Shown here one piece after another: positions 1 through 7,760 of a stretch of DNA of 16,788 bases; positions within the stretch are counted from its first letter, which is position 1, and every line of letters begins with the position of its first letter. The notes below the pieces were generated by a model. That model worked only from the letters and a program-made list of their open reading frames with translations, ran no database searches and was not told where the DNA came from. The position numbers and the translations under genes are program-made. Source of the stretch: JBCDIQ01 sp039024295 (GTDB taxonomy: Bacteria; Bacteroidota; Bacteroidia; J057). The stretch is from NCBI GenBank assembly GCA_039024295.1, contig JBCDIQ010000089.1:1-16788 (forward strand), in the 5' to 3' direction.

Positions 1-208
1 GGACCAGCCGGATTATTATTTTGTACAGCCCCTTGCCCCCATGGGCAGCAATGTCCCCATCGTGGGAACCCTTGAGGTGGTGCTGAACAAACTCTTTCTA
101 CTCGGGAACGACTCCACAGAACAAGTATCTTTCCGGATTAAGATTCAGGACCGTGCGGGGAACTGGAGCAATGAAGTTGAAAGTCCAACCGTTTTGGTGA
201 AAAGATAG
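1..208 (+). CDS. C-terminal fragment of an unidentified beta-rich protein
   Basis: The reading frame is open from base 2 to the TAG at 206-208, giving about 68 residues, and the start lies left of the window. The tail contains alternating hydrophobic and polar residues (VSFRIKIQDRAGNWSNEVES), which resembles the last strands of an Ig-like or other beta-sandwich domain of the kind found at the end of Bacteroidota surface or lipoproteins. No catalytic motif or sorting signal is visible in this fragment. Function cannot be assigned. It could belong to a lipoprotein or a secreted protein. It is followed by 143 bp without a gene, so it is probably the last gene of its unit. Confidence 0.6.
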   Translation, partial: DQPDYYFVQPLAPMGSNVPIVGTLEVVLNKLFLLGNDSTEQVSFRIKIQDRAGNWSNEVESPTVLVKR

Positions 209-224
209 TTTATTATGTTTTAGG

Positions 225-242
225 TATTCCGTGTCTGGAATA
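225..242. repeat. Short perfect inverted repeat after the first gene
   Basis: TATTCC (225-230) and GGAATA (237-242) form a 6-bp perfect stem around a 6-nt loop, 17 bp after the stop of the upstream gene. No T-run follows, so it is not a canonical intrinsic terminator. It could be a weak transcript-end structure or chance. A separate 12-bp perfect palindrome, CAAAAGCTTTTG, lies at 266-277 in the same gap. Nothing else gene-like is seen between 209 and 351. Confidence 0.3.
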
Positions 243-299
243 GGTGTGAATAATTTGCTTTCATACAAAAGCTTTTGCCTGATCTCCCATAAAATGCTG

Positions 300-323
300 C
301 CTAACGTCTATACCTAACATCTA
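300..323. repeat. Tandem 11-bp direct repeat upstream of the aminotransferase
   Basis: CCTAACGTCTA (300-310) and CCTAACATCTA (313-323) match at 10 of 11 positions with a 13-bp period. They lie 28-52 bp upstream of the TTG start at 352. This is a candidate operator or just a local duplication. No known regulator site is recognised. Confidence 0.3.
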
Positions 324-351
324 GTAGCTTAACCCTAAAACCTATTTCCCC

Positions 352-1536
352 TTGTCTCTCAAAACAGAATTTCTTACCTACTTGGCCCAAACTTCTCCCC
401 AAACCATGGGACTGGAAGTTGAGCGTGCAGAAGGGGTGTACCTCATAGGCCCTGATGGCCGCAAAACCATTGATTTTATCAGCGGAATATGTGTAAACAA
501 CCTGGGGCATGGAGTTCCAGAGGTAGTGGAAGCCGTTCAGCAGCAAGCGGCCAAAAGCCTGCATGCGATGGTATATGGAGAAGTGATTCAGTCTCCCCAG
601 GTACAGTATGCAAAGGCGTTATCAGATGTGTTAGACGATCGCTTAAATCAAGTATACTTTGTAAACTCTGGAGCTGAAGCCATAGAAGCCTCTCTCAAAG
701 TCGCCAAACGGTTCACAGGACGGGAAGAGATCGTCACTTGTCATAATGCCTACCACGGAAGCACACATGGTGCCCTGAGTGTTTCCGGCAATCCGGAAAG
801 CAAAAAAGGGTATGGTCCGCTATTGCCAAAGGTTCGACACATTCGGTTCAATTCGTTTGAAGACCTTGCCCATATCACAGCCCAAACGGCTGCTTTCGTG
901 GTGGAGGCTATTCAGGGAGCAGGGGGCGTAATTCTTCCCCAGCCCGGTTACCTGCAGGCAGCCCGGGATCGGTGTACGGAAACGGGCACATTGCTCATCA
1001 TGGATGAAATCCAAACAGGATTTGGGCGTACAGGGTCCCTTTTTGCCCACCAGCATTTTGGAGTGGTTCCTGACGTTTTGGTGCTGGCAAAAGCCTTAGG
1101 AGGGGGCATGCCCATAGGTGCCTTTATCACAGACAGAGATATATTTTCTGTGATCCAGAAGGACCCGGTTCTCGGTCATATCACCACCTTTGGCGGACAC
1201 CCTGTTTGCTGCGCTGCAGGCTTGGCGGCTTTCCAAAAGCTACAACAAGATCGGGTCTTGGAACGAATTCCCAGACTTGAAAAGGTGTTGCGAGAACACC
1301 TCCAGCATCCTGCCATGGTGGAATTACGTGGCATAGGGATGCTGTATGCGTTGCAATTGAACAGCTATGAGGAAGCAAGTCAGGTTCGGGCAGAAGCGCA
1401 GTGCCGAGGGTTGCTTACAATTGGCTTTTTGAATATTCCAGACGGACTCCGCATGTGTCCTCCGTTGACCATAACGGAAAAAGAACTGATTGAGGGCTGT
1501 AATATATTGAAAGCATCAATGGATACCCTTCAGTAG
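352..1536 (+). CDS. Class III PLP-dependent aminotransferase (ornithine/acetylornithine aminotransferase-like)
   Basis: A 394-aa cytosolic fold-type I enzyme, full length for the class III (OAT/ArgD/GABA transaminase) family, which transfers an amino group between an amine or omega-amino acid and a keto acid. The N-terminal region carries GPDGRKTIDFISGI and NNLGHGVPEVVEA, followed by the PLP-phosphate loop NSGAEAIEASLKVAKR. The acidic residue that pairs with the PLP ring nitrogen is D218 in MDEIQTGFGRTG. The Schiff-base lysine is K247 in LAKALGGGMPIGAF, and TTFGGHPVCCAAG follows. The substrate cannot be read from sequence. The start is TTG: an in-frame stop lies at 325-327 and there is no ATG between it and the conserved domain, so TTG at 352 is the only reasonable start in view. 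No clear Shine-Dalgarno is present, which is usual in Bacteroidota. A putative lipoprotein gene follows after 26 bp. Confidence 0.9.
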   Translation: MSLKTEFLTYLAQTSPQTMGLEVERAEGVYLIGPDGRKTIDFISGICVNNLGHGVPEVVEAVQQQAAKSLHAMVYGEVIQSPQVQYAKALSDVLDDRLNQVYFVNSGAEAIEASLKVAKRFTGREEIVTCHNAYHGSTHGALSVSGNPESKKGYGPLLPKVRHIRFNSFEDLAHITAQTAAFVVEAIQGAGGVILPQPGYLQAARDRCTETGTLLIMDEIQTGFGRTGSLFAHQHFGVVPDVLVLAKALGGGMPIGAFITDRDIFSVIQKDPVLGHITTFGGHPVCCAAGLAAFQKLQQDRVLERIPRLEKVLREHLQHPAMVELRGIGMLYALQLNSYEEASQVRAEAQCRGLLTIGFLNIPDGLRMCPPLTITEKELIEGCNILKASMDTLQ

Positions 1537-1562
1537 GATTCATTACAAGGGGAATTGAAATA

Positions 1563-2264
1563 ATGAAAAAATATATCTGGATACTGCTGATCATCCATCA
1601 GGCTTGTACGCCTAGCCCTTCTCCTACTTCTGCCCCCAATAATCCGATGGATGGGATTGTGCTGGTTGATACCCATGAAGTTGAGTTAGCAATTGATACC
1701 GCCAGCCATCTTTCTCGCTCATGGTTCTACGCTCGATACATTGGAGAAAAGAGGGATACCATACGATTAGACCAAGATTCCTATTTGCTGGATCACCTGG
1801 GAAACGATACAACTGCCTACCAATATCCTGATTCGGGTGACCTGAGGGTTTTTGTTGATACCTCCAGGGTCATTGGGCAATCCGAGACAAAGGCTAATTG
1901 GTTTACTTCCAATCAAGGTGAATTCTACTGGCGTCAAATATCCGTTAAATCCATTCCTGTGGTAATAGAGAATGTATCCGAGAAAGAATTGGCATTGGGG
2001 TATGATATAAACCTCAGGCTCGAAGTGGAGGCTAAAGATAGCTTGGGAGCCTGGAGGACCATACAGAAATACGGACCTATGAAATGTGGTACTGGATTAT
2101 TGCCTCTGCTTATAAGACCAAAAGAGATATTGGTTACCTCCTGTAAGTTATTCTCAGGTCCCTTTTCAACTACCATGAGAATTGTCAGACCATCAAATCC
2201 ACCCGTTTATTCAAACGAATTCTGGGGACAAATCAATTACCACCAATTTCAGAAGAAAGAGTAG
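1563..2264 (+). CDS. Putative lipoprotein of unknown function
   Basis: A 233-aa protein that I do not recognise. Its N-terminus has two lysines, a short hydrophobic stretch (YIWILLII) and then Cys15 in HQACTPSPSP. This looks like a lipoprotein signal peptide, although the -3 position (His) is not ideal for a lipobox. A Pro/Ser/Thr-rich linker follows. The rest is probably beta-rich and has two further cysteines in its C-terminal third (KCGTG and TSCKL) that could form a disulfide. It is likely anchored in the periplasm or on the outer membrane. An AAGGGG at 1547-1552 sits about 10 nt upstream of the ATG and could act as a ribosome binding site. The gene lies 26 bp after the aminotransferase and may be co-transcribed, but nothing suggests a shared pathway. 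Only 22 bp separate its stop from that of the convergent gene. Confidence 0.7.
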   Translation: MKKYIWILLIIHQACTPSPSPTSAPNNPMDGIVLVDTHEVELAIDTASHLSRSWFYARYIGEKRDTIRLDQDSYLLDHLGNDTTAYQYPDSGDLRVFVDTSRVIGQSETKANWFTSNQGEFYWRQISVKSIPVVIENVSEKELALGYDINLRLEVEAKDSLGAWRTIQKYGPMKCGTGLLPLLIRPKEILVTSCKLFSGPFSTTMRIVRPSNPPVYSNEFWGQINYHQFQKKE

Positions 2265-2286
2265 CAGGCCACCACTGCCCATGCTA

Positions 2287-5262
2287 TTATTCAACCATCA
2301 GTCGGTACACTGCACGGTTACCGTCATTCAGGCAATAGAGTAAATAGACGCCTTTGGACAGGACAGGAATAGCCAGTTCATGTGCGTTGGAAGGGCCATA
2401 GGAAGAAGTACCTTGGTGCCAAAGCTGCTTGCCTCCCAGGTCATACAGAGAGAAAGTTAATTCCAATTGTTTATTCCCCGAGAACTGAAAATAAGGTCCA
2501 TTTCCAGGAGAAACCGGATTGGGAAAAACCTCAAATTGAGCTTGTTCAAACGCATTATCGATGCTGACACTTTTCAGGTGAATCAGCTTTACTGTAGTGT
2601 CGCTGCCACAGCTATTCGAAGCAATCAGCATTACCCGGTAGTGACCATTCTCTTGGTAGGTGTAACTTGGCTCTGTTGCTTCTACATCCTGGGTACCGTC
2701 CCCAAAGTGCCAGGTAAAGGATCGGGTATTAAAAGTCTGGGGCATGAAATGCACCGTCCCACCAGTTACCGTAAAATCAAATGACGCTACCGGCAGAATA
2801 TCCCGTGTCTCTACATCATAAATGGGGCTAGTGGCTTCGCATCCCTTCCGGTCAATGACTTGAAGTTGATAATGGCCTTCGGCAAGTTTTGATCGATCCT
2901 CGACCAGGACCCCATCACTCCATTCGTATTTGTAGGGGGTATTTCCTCCGCTTACCTGGACTTTGATAAATCCTGTGCTATCAGCAGGGCATCCTGCTTC
3001 TTGAAGGGTGTCCAATGTGATTAGGAGGGAATCTGGTTCAAATATGGTCTGAGGGGTTAATGCATACATACACCCCGTCGCATCTTCAACAGTAGGAAAA
3101 TAGGTGCCACCCGGTAAACCTTTCAACTGGTTGCCTCCAGCTCCATGTGCCCAGGAAAGATGTAATGGAGCAACTCCTCCACTCAAGCTGACAGACATCT
3201 CGCCATCCTTCCGGCCGTAACAGCTAACATTTTTCAAACTTAATGGCTGTAGAAATACCTCGGGATGAAAATCTACACGGATGAGGTCCTGTCCAGCACA
3301 TCCATTGTTATCAATCACCTCAAGGAGGTAATCCCCAGATTTACGCACATCAATCAGGGAAGTGGTAGCACCGTTGCTCCACTGGTAGGTCGTTCCCTGA
3401 ACAGGAGAAGCCAGCCTAACCACTGAATTGGCACAGGCAGTGGTATCACTTCCCAAGTCAACCACAGGATTCGGATGATTCCCGATGGATGACCTTAACG
3501 TATTATTTTGGTTGTCAACATCTCCTGGTGCACCTGCCACCACGATGACCTGATACGTGCCAATAGCTGAAAAGTCGGCTTTTGCAGCAAAGGAATAGCT
3601 AATTTCATCGTTAGGCTTCAGACGAGCAGGCAACATCTCTGGAGAAGAAAATGGCAGTCCATTGATGGAAAAAGAGGTTGAGGCAGCTTGAATTGTACGA
3701 TACCCCAGATTTCGGTACCGAACTTTTAAGGTGGCATTAGAACTAAATTTTCCACCACAACTGTCTTGAGGCGACTCAATTGCAGCAACCTGCAAATCTG
3801 TTTCCATTCGTATTTGCACTTCATCTATTCCCAGGCCTTCCTTTGCAATGCTTGGGTCTGTACGCACCACAAACCTGAGCCTGACTACATGTCCAGCCAA
3901 GCCGGTAAGCGGATGAGCTGACTGATTCCAAGAATTGGATTTACCATCCCACCACTGATTAGCACCATCGTTGTACCATCCTTCAAATCCTGTTGAGGAA
4001 CTGCCTAACTTTTGCCAATGTTCACCTGCATCCAGGCTGTATTCAATCCAAGCCTGATCACAACAAGCTTCAAGGTCATAAGTAAAAGCAAAGGAAAGAA
4101 CAGGGTCAGCAGTTAATTCAGTAAAATCAAAACAGGGAGACTCAAGGATCGATGATTCGTTGTTGTTATAATTACCGGACAAATTGGTCACCCAGGCTGA
4201 CTGCCTTTCGGCAGCTTGATTAATAACGGAGCCTTGTGGAACCCCCCATTCCCAACTGCTATTGGTTCCACCTGGAAGCCAACCGCCACTGCTTTTTTCA
4301 AAACCTTCTCTGTAGGGAAACTCTTTTATCAGGCCTGCACTCAGAAGGTTTTTTCTTAGGGTATCATTCAGGGGGTTGCTATCCTGAATACCTTGGGGGG
4401 CTATTGCTACTTTGATTCGATGCTTTCCATAGGCTGACAAATCAAAGGGCTGGGTAAAAGTAAGGAGCTTGTTTTCTCCAGGTTCAAGGGTGTCATTAAA
4501 GACTTCCTGAAGGGGCGCACTGTTCCGGTCGGAAGAAACCCATAATGAAACTCCCTGAACAGTATTGCTGCCATTGTTTGAAACCCAAACTGATACAAAC
4601 TCTTGGTCACTCAGGCCACAATCCTGCTGAACCAATTTATTTACGGCCACATCATACGCATAGGCTTCTCTGACCCGGATATCATCCAGGGCGATGTCGC
4701 TTGCCACGCCATCTCCTGTAGTCCCCCTGAAACGGAAGCGCACATTATTTTTTCCAACAATTTGAGTCAGTAGAAGCTCCTGAAACTGCCAGCGATCCTG
4801 ATTTGAAGTAAGGGGGGGAATCCAGTCATTTACCCAAGTTCCGGAAGTATCTACATCCAGATGAAGGGTTCCCATATTTTGACCAAACATATGGTAGGCA
4901 AATCTCAATACAGGCGTTGAAATTTGAGAGAAGTTGAAATAAGGGCTGACAAGAGATGCGGTCTTGCTACCTGCACATCCCCCACTGGCTTCCAGGTACA
5001 CATATTTTCCGGTTCCAGTACCGGGGTTCCAGTCAGTAGAGGGACCTGTAAGGATAGTTTCTGTTGGGCCTTGGGCTACGATCCAGTCTGTATCATCTGT
5101 TTGGCTATTTACCCAATCATTTGTCAAAAAACATTCCTGCCCACATGCTGCCTGGCAATTTGAAAACGACTCGAAATTTTCTACGTAAGGGAAGTTGCTA
5201 ACCTGACCATAAAGTTGGAAGGTAATAAGTATACAGCCAAATGTTGTAAAAGCGCGTTTCAT
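2287..5262 (-). CDS. Large secreted multidomain protein with T9SS type A sorting domain (MAM-like, SprB-like and PKD modules)
   Basis: A 991-aa exported protein. A signal peptide ends near FQLYGQ. Approximate modules follow. Residues 24-200 are MAM-like: FPYVENFES, Cys-rich, DWIVAQGP, the SLVSPYFNF and AYHMFGQNMGTLHLDV blocks, ending SDIALDDIRVR. Residues 202-310 and 485-590 are CARDB/Ig-like spacers. Residues 314-482 are a second, diverged MAM- or lectin-like domain ending GLGIDEVQI. Residues 597-670 are Ig-like (TYQWSNGATTSLIDV). Two SprB-like repeats start near 677 and 752 (VSCYGRKDGEMSVSLSGG; GFIKVQVSGGNTPYKYEW). A PKD domain is at 822-892 (FTWHFGDGTQD). The type A T9SS sorting domain runs from about 905 (FEVFPNPVSPG to KGVYLLYC). 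There is no catalytic motif, so adhesion or a structural surface role is inferred. ATG at 5262 is preferred over GTG at 5268 because AAGGG sits 5 nt before the ATG and overlaps the GTG. Confidence 0.88.
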   Translation of the reverse strand: MKRAFTTFGCILITFQLYGQVSNFPYVENFESFSNCQAACGQECFLTNDWVNSQTDDTDWIVAQGPTETILTGPSTDWNPGTGTGKYVYLEASGGCAGSKTASLVSPYFNFSQISTPVLRFAYHMFGQNMGTLHLDVDTSGTWVNDWIPPLTSNQDRWQFQELLLTQIVGKNNVRFRFRGTTGDGVASDIALDDIRVREAYAYDVAVNKLVQQDCGLSDQEFVSVWVSNNGSNTVQGVSLWVSSDRNSAPLQEVFNDTLEPGENKLLTFTQPFDLSAYGKHRIKVAIAPQGIQDSNPLNDTLRKNLLSAGLIKEFPYREGFEKSSGGWLPGGTNSSWEWGVPQGSVINQAAERQSAWVTNLSGNYNNNESSILESPCFDFTELTADPVLSFAFTYDLEACCDQAWIEYSLDAGEHWQKLGSSSTGFEGWYNDGANQWWDGKSNSWNQSAHPLTGLAGHVVRLRFVVRTDPSIAKEGLGIDEVQIRMETDLQVAAIESPQDSCGGKFSSNATLKVRYRNLGYRTIQAASTSFSINGLPFSSPEMLPARLKPNDEISYSFAAKADFSAIGTYQVIVVAGAPGDVDNQNNTLRSSIGNHPNPVVDLGSDTTACANSVVRLASPVQGTTYQWSNGATTSLIDVRKSGDYLLEVIDNNGCAGQDLIRVDFHPEVFLQPLSLKNVSCYGRKDGEMSVSLSGGVAPLHLSWAHGAGGNQLKGLPGGTYFPTVEDATGCMYALTPQTIFEPDSLLITLDTLQEAGCPADSTGFIKVQVSGGNTPYKYEWSDGVLVEDRSKLAEGHYQLQVIDRKGCEATSPIYDVETRDILPVASFDFTVTGGTVHFMPQTFNTRSFTWHFGDGTQDVEATEPSYTYQENGHYRVMLIASNSCGSDTTVKLIHLKSVSIDNAFEQAQFEVFPNPVSPGNGPYFQFSGNKQLELTFSLYDLGGKQLWHQGTSSYGPSNAHELAIPVLSKGVYLLYCLNDGNRAVYRLMVE

Positions 5263-5267
5263 GGACA

Positions 5268-5272
5268 CCCTT
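5268..5272 (-). promoter_or_regulatory. Ribosome binding site deciding the start of the T9SS protein
   Basis: On the minus strand AAGGG lies 5 nt upstream of the ATG at 5262. It runs directly into the alternative GTG at 5268, leaving no spacing for that codon, so it supports the ATG. Confidence 0.5.
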
Positions 5273-5360
5273 AAGGTTTGCCGTTCTAAATCAAAAAAGG
5301 AAGATAGGAATGCGCCAGTATCGTTAGGAAAGCTAGGGAAAAAGTTTCATTTTTTCAAAT

Positions 5361-5391
5361 AAAAAAACTCCTCGCACACAGGTGCAAGGAG
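5361..5391 (-). terminator. Intrinsic terminator of the glutamate dehydrogenase gene
   Basis: On the minus strand a 10-bp stem (CTCCTTGCAC at 5391-5382 pairing with GTGCGAGGAG at 5377-5368, one G-T wobble) closes a 4-nt loop. It is followed at once by seven T (5367-5361) and further AT-rich sequence. It lies 37 bp after the gdh stop codon and separates gdh from the downstream secreted-protein gene, which must then have its own promoter in 5263-5360. Confidence 0.92.
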
Positions 5392-5428
5392 CCGGTTTCG
5401 CAATCATTTTTGCATGCTTTGATGAGGT

Positions 5429-6736
5429 CTAGAAGTTTCCTTCCAGGTCAATTCCACCAGCAAGTCTCTGAATAGCAACAATATATGCTGCTAATCTCAT
5501 GGTACATTTATATTTTTTGTGCGTGGCCCATACTTTTTCAAAGGCATCGTAAAGGATGGGGTACGTCTTATTGCGAATTTCCTCTTCGGAGTAGTAATGT
5601 CCGCGACGGTTTTGTACCCATTCGAAGTAAGAAACCGTCACACCGCCTGCGTTGGCCAGGATATCAGGAATAATGGTGATTCCATTTTTATCGAGAATTT
5701 CATCCGCACCGGCAGAGATTGGACCGTTGGCTCCTTCTACGATGAGCTTTGCTTTCACCTCTGAAGCATTTGCCTTGGTGATCACGTTTTCAATGGCTGC
5801 AGGAACCAGCAGGTCAACATCCAGGGTGAGCAGTTTTTCGTTAGATATTTTTGCTGCCCCAGTAAAGCCGGATAAGGTGCCATTGGTCTTGACGTATTTG
5901 ATTGCCTCACGGACATCAATTCCTTTTTCATTGTAGTATCCACCTGTGTGGTCACTTATCGCCTGGATGGTTAGTCCTTCGTCGTTGAGCAGTTTGGCTG
6001 CCCAGCTTCCCACATTACCAAACCCCTGAACTGCACAGGTGGTATCTTCAGGCTTCCAGCCAAGTTTTTCGATTGCTTGCATAGAGGCACGCATGGTCCC
6101 CCAACCGGTTGCAGGCACACGGCCTTTGGAACCGCCCAGCTCGATGGGCTTGCCAGTTACGACTCCTGGGGTATATCCATAAATGCGGGAATATTCATGG
6201 AATATCCACGCCATCTCACGGTAACTCGTTCCCATATCAGGAGCAGGAATATCAGAATCTTCTCCGAAGGTAGCCTTCAGGGCACGGGCATAAGAGCGCG
6301 TAATTCGCTCCAGTTCGTCCTGGCTACGCACCTTGGGATTTAGGGTGATTCCCCCTTTGGCACCCCCATATGGCAGGCCCACCAGGGCACACTTAAAGCT
6401 CATCCAGCCAGCAAGGGCTTTCACTTCATCCAGGTCCACAAATGGAGCAAAGCGAATACCTCCTTTTGAAGGTCCGAGCACCGTAGAATGGATCACACGA
6501 TACCCTTCAAATACGCGTGTGGTTCCATCATCGAGCTTAACCGGAAGGTTTACGATTATCACCCGTTCAGGAGCGGAAATTACATCCCGATACCGCTGAT
6601 CGAGTCCAATCAAATCTGCCGCCTGATTGAACCGGGCGACCAAAGAGGTAAGCGCAGATTGCTTTACTTCTTCAATGTGTTGTCCGTTTGCTTTGGGTTT
6701 GGAAACGGGTTTGGCCTTTTCTTTAATTTGACCCAT
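5429..6736 (-). CDS. gdhA: Glutamate dehydrogenase (Glu/Leu/Phe/Val dehydrogenase family)
   Basis: A 435-aa cytosolic enzyme that interconverts glutamate with 2-oxoglutarate and ammonia using a nicotinamide cofactor. The length fits hexameric GDH better than leucine or phenylalanine dehydrogenase, which are shorter. The substrate domain contains GPSKGGIRF and SFKCALVGLPYGGAKGGI. K115 and K127 have the 12-residue spacing of the substrate and catalytic lysines of the family, and PAPDMGT follows. The Rossmann domain has VQGFGNVGSWAAKLL and then AISDHTGG. An Asp near the end of the second strand hints at NAD, but this is weak evidence. A Lys-rich N-terminal tail of about 20 residues precedes the conserved domain. 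ATG at 6736 is chosen over the upstream TTG at 6754 because that TTG lies inside a probable promoter and repeat element. The gene is monocistronic, with a strong terminator downstream and three copies of a 9-mer upstream that suggest regulation. Confidence 0.93.
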   Translation of the reverse strand: MGQIKEKAKPVSKPKANGQHIEEVKQSALTSLVARFNQAADLIGLDQRYRDVISAPERVIIVNLPVKLDDGTTRVFEGYRVIHSTVLGPSKGGIRFAPFVDLDEVKALAGWMSFKCALVGLPYGGAKGGITLNPKVRSQDELERITRSYARALKATFGEDSDIPAPDMGTSYREMAWIFHEYSRIYGYTPGVVTGKPIELGGSKGRVPATGWGTMRASMQAIEKLGWKPEDTTCAVQGFGNVGSWAAKLLNDEGLTIQAISDHTGGYYNEKGIDVREAIKYVKTNGTLSGFTGAAKISNEKLLTLDVDLLVPAAIENVITKANASEVKAKLIVEGANGPISAGADEILDKNGITIIPDILANAGGVTVSYFEWVQNRRGHYYSEEEIRNKTYPILYDAFEKVWATHKKYKCTMRLAAYIVAIQRLAGGIDLEGNF

Positions 6737-6751
6737 AAATAATTTTGTTGA

Positions 6752-6781
6752 CAAATTGTGGTCTTCTTAAAAAATCTGCAA
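6752..6781 (-). promoter_or_regulatory. Possible Bacteroidota-type promoter of gdh
   Basis: On the minus strand ACAATTTG (6759-6752) resembles the Bacteroidota -7 element TAnnTTTG. A TTG (6781-6779) lies 19 nt upstream, within the usual spacing for the -33 TTTG element. Both boxes are imperfect. The leader before the ATG at 6736 would be very short. The -7 box overlaps the first copy of the AAATTGTGG repeat. Confidence 0.3.
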
Positions 6782-6818
6782 GCCACAATTTACCTGAATA
6801 CGAAAAAGAAAATTGTGG
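6753..6818. repeat. Three copies of the 9-mer AAATTGTGG in alternating orientation (candidate operator)
   Basis: Copies are at 6753-6761 (+), 6783-6791 (reverse complement, CCACAATTT) and 6810-6818 (+). All three are perfect, and their starts are 30 and 27 bp apart, near multiples of a helical turn. They lie 17, 47 and 74 bp upstream of the gdh ATG, and the nearest overlaps the putative -7 box. An operator for a repressor or activator of gdh is the simplest reading. A hairpin made by adjacent copies is also possible if transcription starts further upstream. The remainder of the gap up to 6932 shows no gene. Confidence 0.5.
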
Positions 6819-6932
6819 ATGCATCAACGTGCTATTGCTTAAAATTATAGAAAGATCATCAGGAAAACAAAATGAGAAAAATGGCCTGACAAACATTCAT
6901 TTTCAGCCCCTAATGATTGATATTCCGATATG

Positions 6933-7760
6933 TTAACTCAGAAAAAAATAAAAAAATATAAAGGGAGCAGCTAGATATAATCCATCGAATCGGTCTAACA
7001 TTCCTCCATGCCCCGGGAGAATGCTACCAGAATCTTTCAGCGAAACACTCCGTTTGAACATTGATTCTACCAAATCTCCCAGTTGGCTGAAAACGCAAAC
7101 AAGTACACCGATGATCAGCCAATTTATTCCATGCACATTTGTGGTTTGATCCCAGGTGGTTAACCAACCGGCCAGGGCCAAGCATAGCAAACTCCCAACA
7201 ATGCTTCCTTCCCAGGTTTTTTTGGGACTGATCCTGGGAAAAAGGGGGTGCTTCCCAAATGTTCTTCCTCCAAAGTACGCACCCACATCCAGGGTCCAAA
7301 TCAATGCCAGAATCCCAAGGGGAAACCTAAAATCATAAGTCACGGGGTTAACATTCCCCTCTTCAAACCCCATCCGAAAAAAAAGTAACAAAGGGCCGAA
7401 GCAGTACACCAATCCCAGCATAATGTGGCCCAGGCTTTCCACAGGAACTTTTTCCTGAGGGTTGAATAGCGCAATTAGTAAGAAGCATACGGGTAATAAC
7501 GGCAGCAGATGAATAGTCACATCTGATTCGGGCACCCAATAAAGCATTCCCAGCTCTACTACCCACAGCAAGCCTCCTGCCACTAACGCAGCACTGCTGT
7601 AACGAGCTGTAATGGGCTTGAGCTTCAAAAACTCCCATAAACCCGCAAGGGAGACGATCAGGCCAAAAAGCCATAGCCCATAGGCCGAAGACACTACAGC
7701 ACCAATGGCAACAGCACCGGCCACCAAACCAGTAAGTAAACGTTGGAGCAGGTTACTCAT
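6933..7760 (-). CDS. cdsA: Phosphatidate cytidylyltransferase CdsA
   Basis: A 275-aa integral inner-membrane enzyme that makes CDP-diacylglycerol from phosphatidate and CTP, the branch point for phosphatidylethanolamine and phosphatidylglycerol synthesis. Several hydrophobic helices fill the N-terminal two thirds. The family signature is complete at about residues 231-258: MFKRSVSLKDSGS followed by ILPGHGGMLDRFDG, including D256 of the metal-binding region. SPKKTWEGSIVGS, another conserved CdsA block, lies upstream. The length matches the family. The ATG lies inside the 3' end of the CPBP protease gene (8-bp overlap, 7753-7760), so translation is probably coupled. The C-terminus is a very AT-rich run encoding FFYFFLS, which is still in frame and hydrophobic. 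No convincing terminator was seen downstream. Confidence 0.95.
   Translation of the reverse strand: MSNLLQRLLTGLVAGAVAIGAVVSSAYGLWLFGLIVSLAGLWEFLKLKPITARYSSAALVAGGLLWVVELGMLYWVPESDVTIHLLPLLPVCFLLIALFNPQEKVPVESLGHIMLGLVYCFGPLLLFFRMGFEEGNVNPVTYDFRFPLGILALIWTLDVGAYFGGRTFGKHPLFPRISPKKTWEGSIVGSLLCLALAGWLTTWDQTTNVHGINWLIIGVLVCVFSQLGDLVESMFKRSVSLKDSGSILPGHGGMLDRFDGLYLAAPFIFFYFFLS

Noticed and set aside
225..242. Hairpin after the first partial gene considered as a terminator
   Set aside because: The stem is only 6 bp and no T-run follows.
2265..2286. Shared terminator between the convergent lipoprotein and T9SS genes
   Set aside because: The 22-bp gap has no inverted repeat or T-run. Termination must be elsewhere or factor-dependent.
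6737..6754. Upstream TTG start for glutamate dehydrogenase
   Set aside because: The six extra codons lie in the probable promoter and 9-mer repeat, and the ATG at 6736 is a better start.
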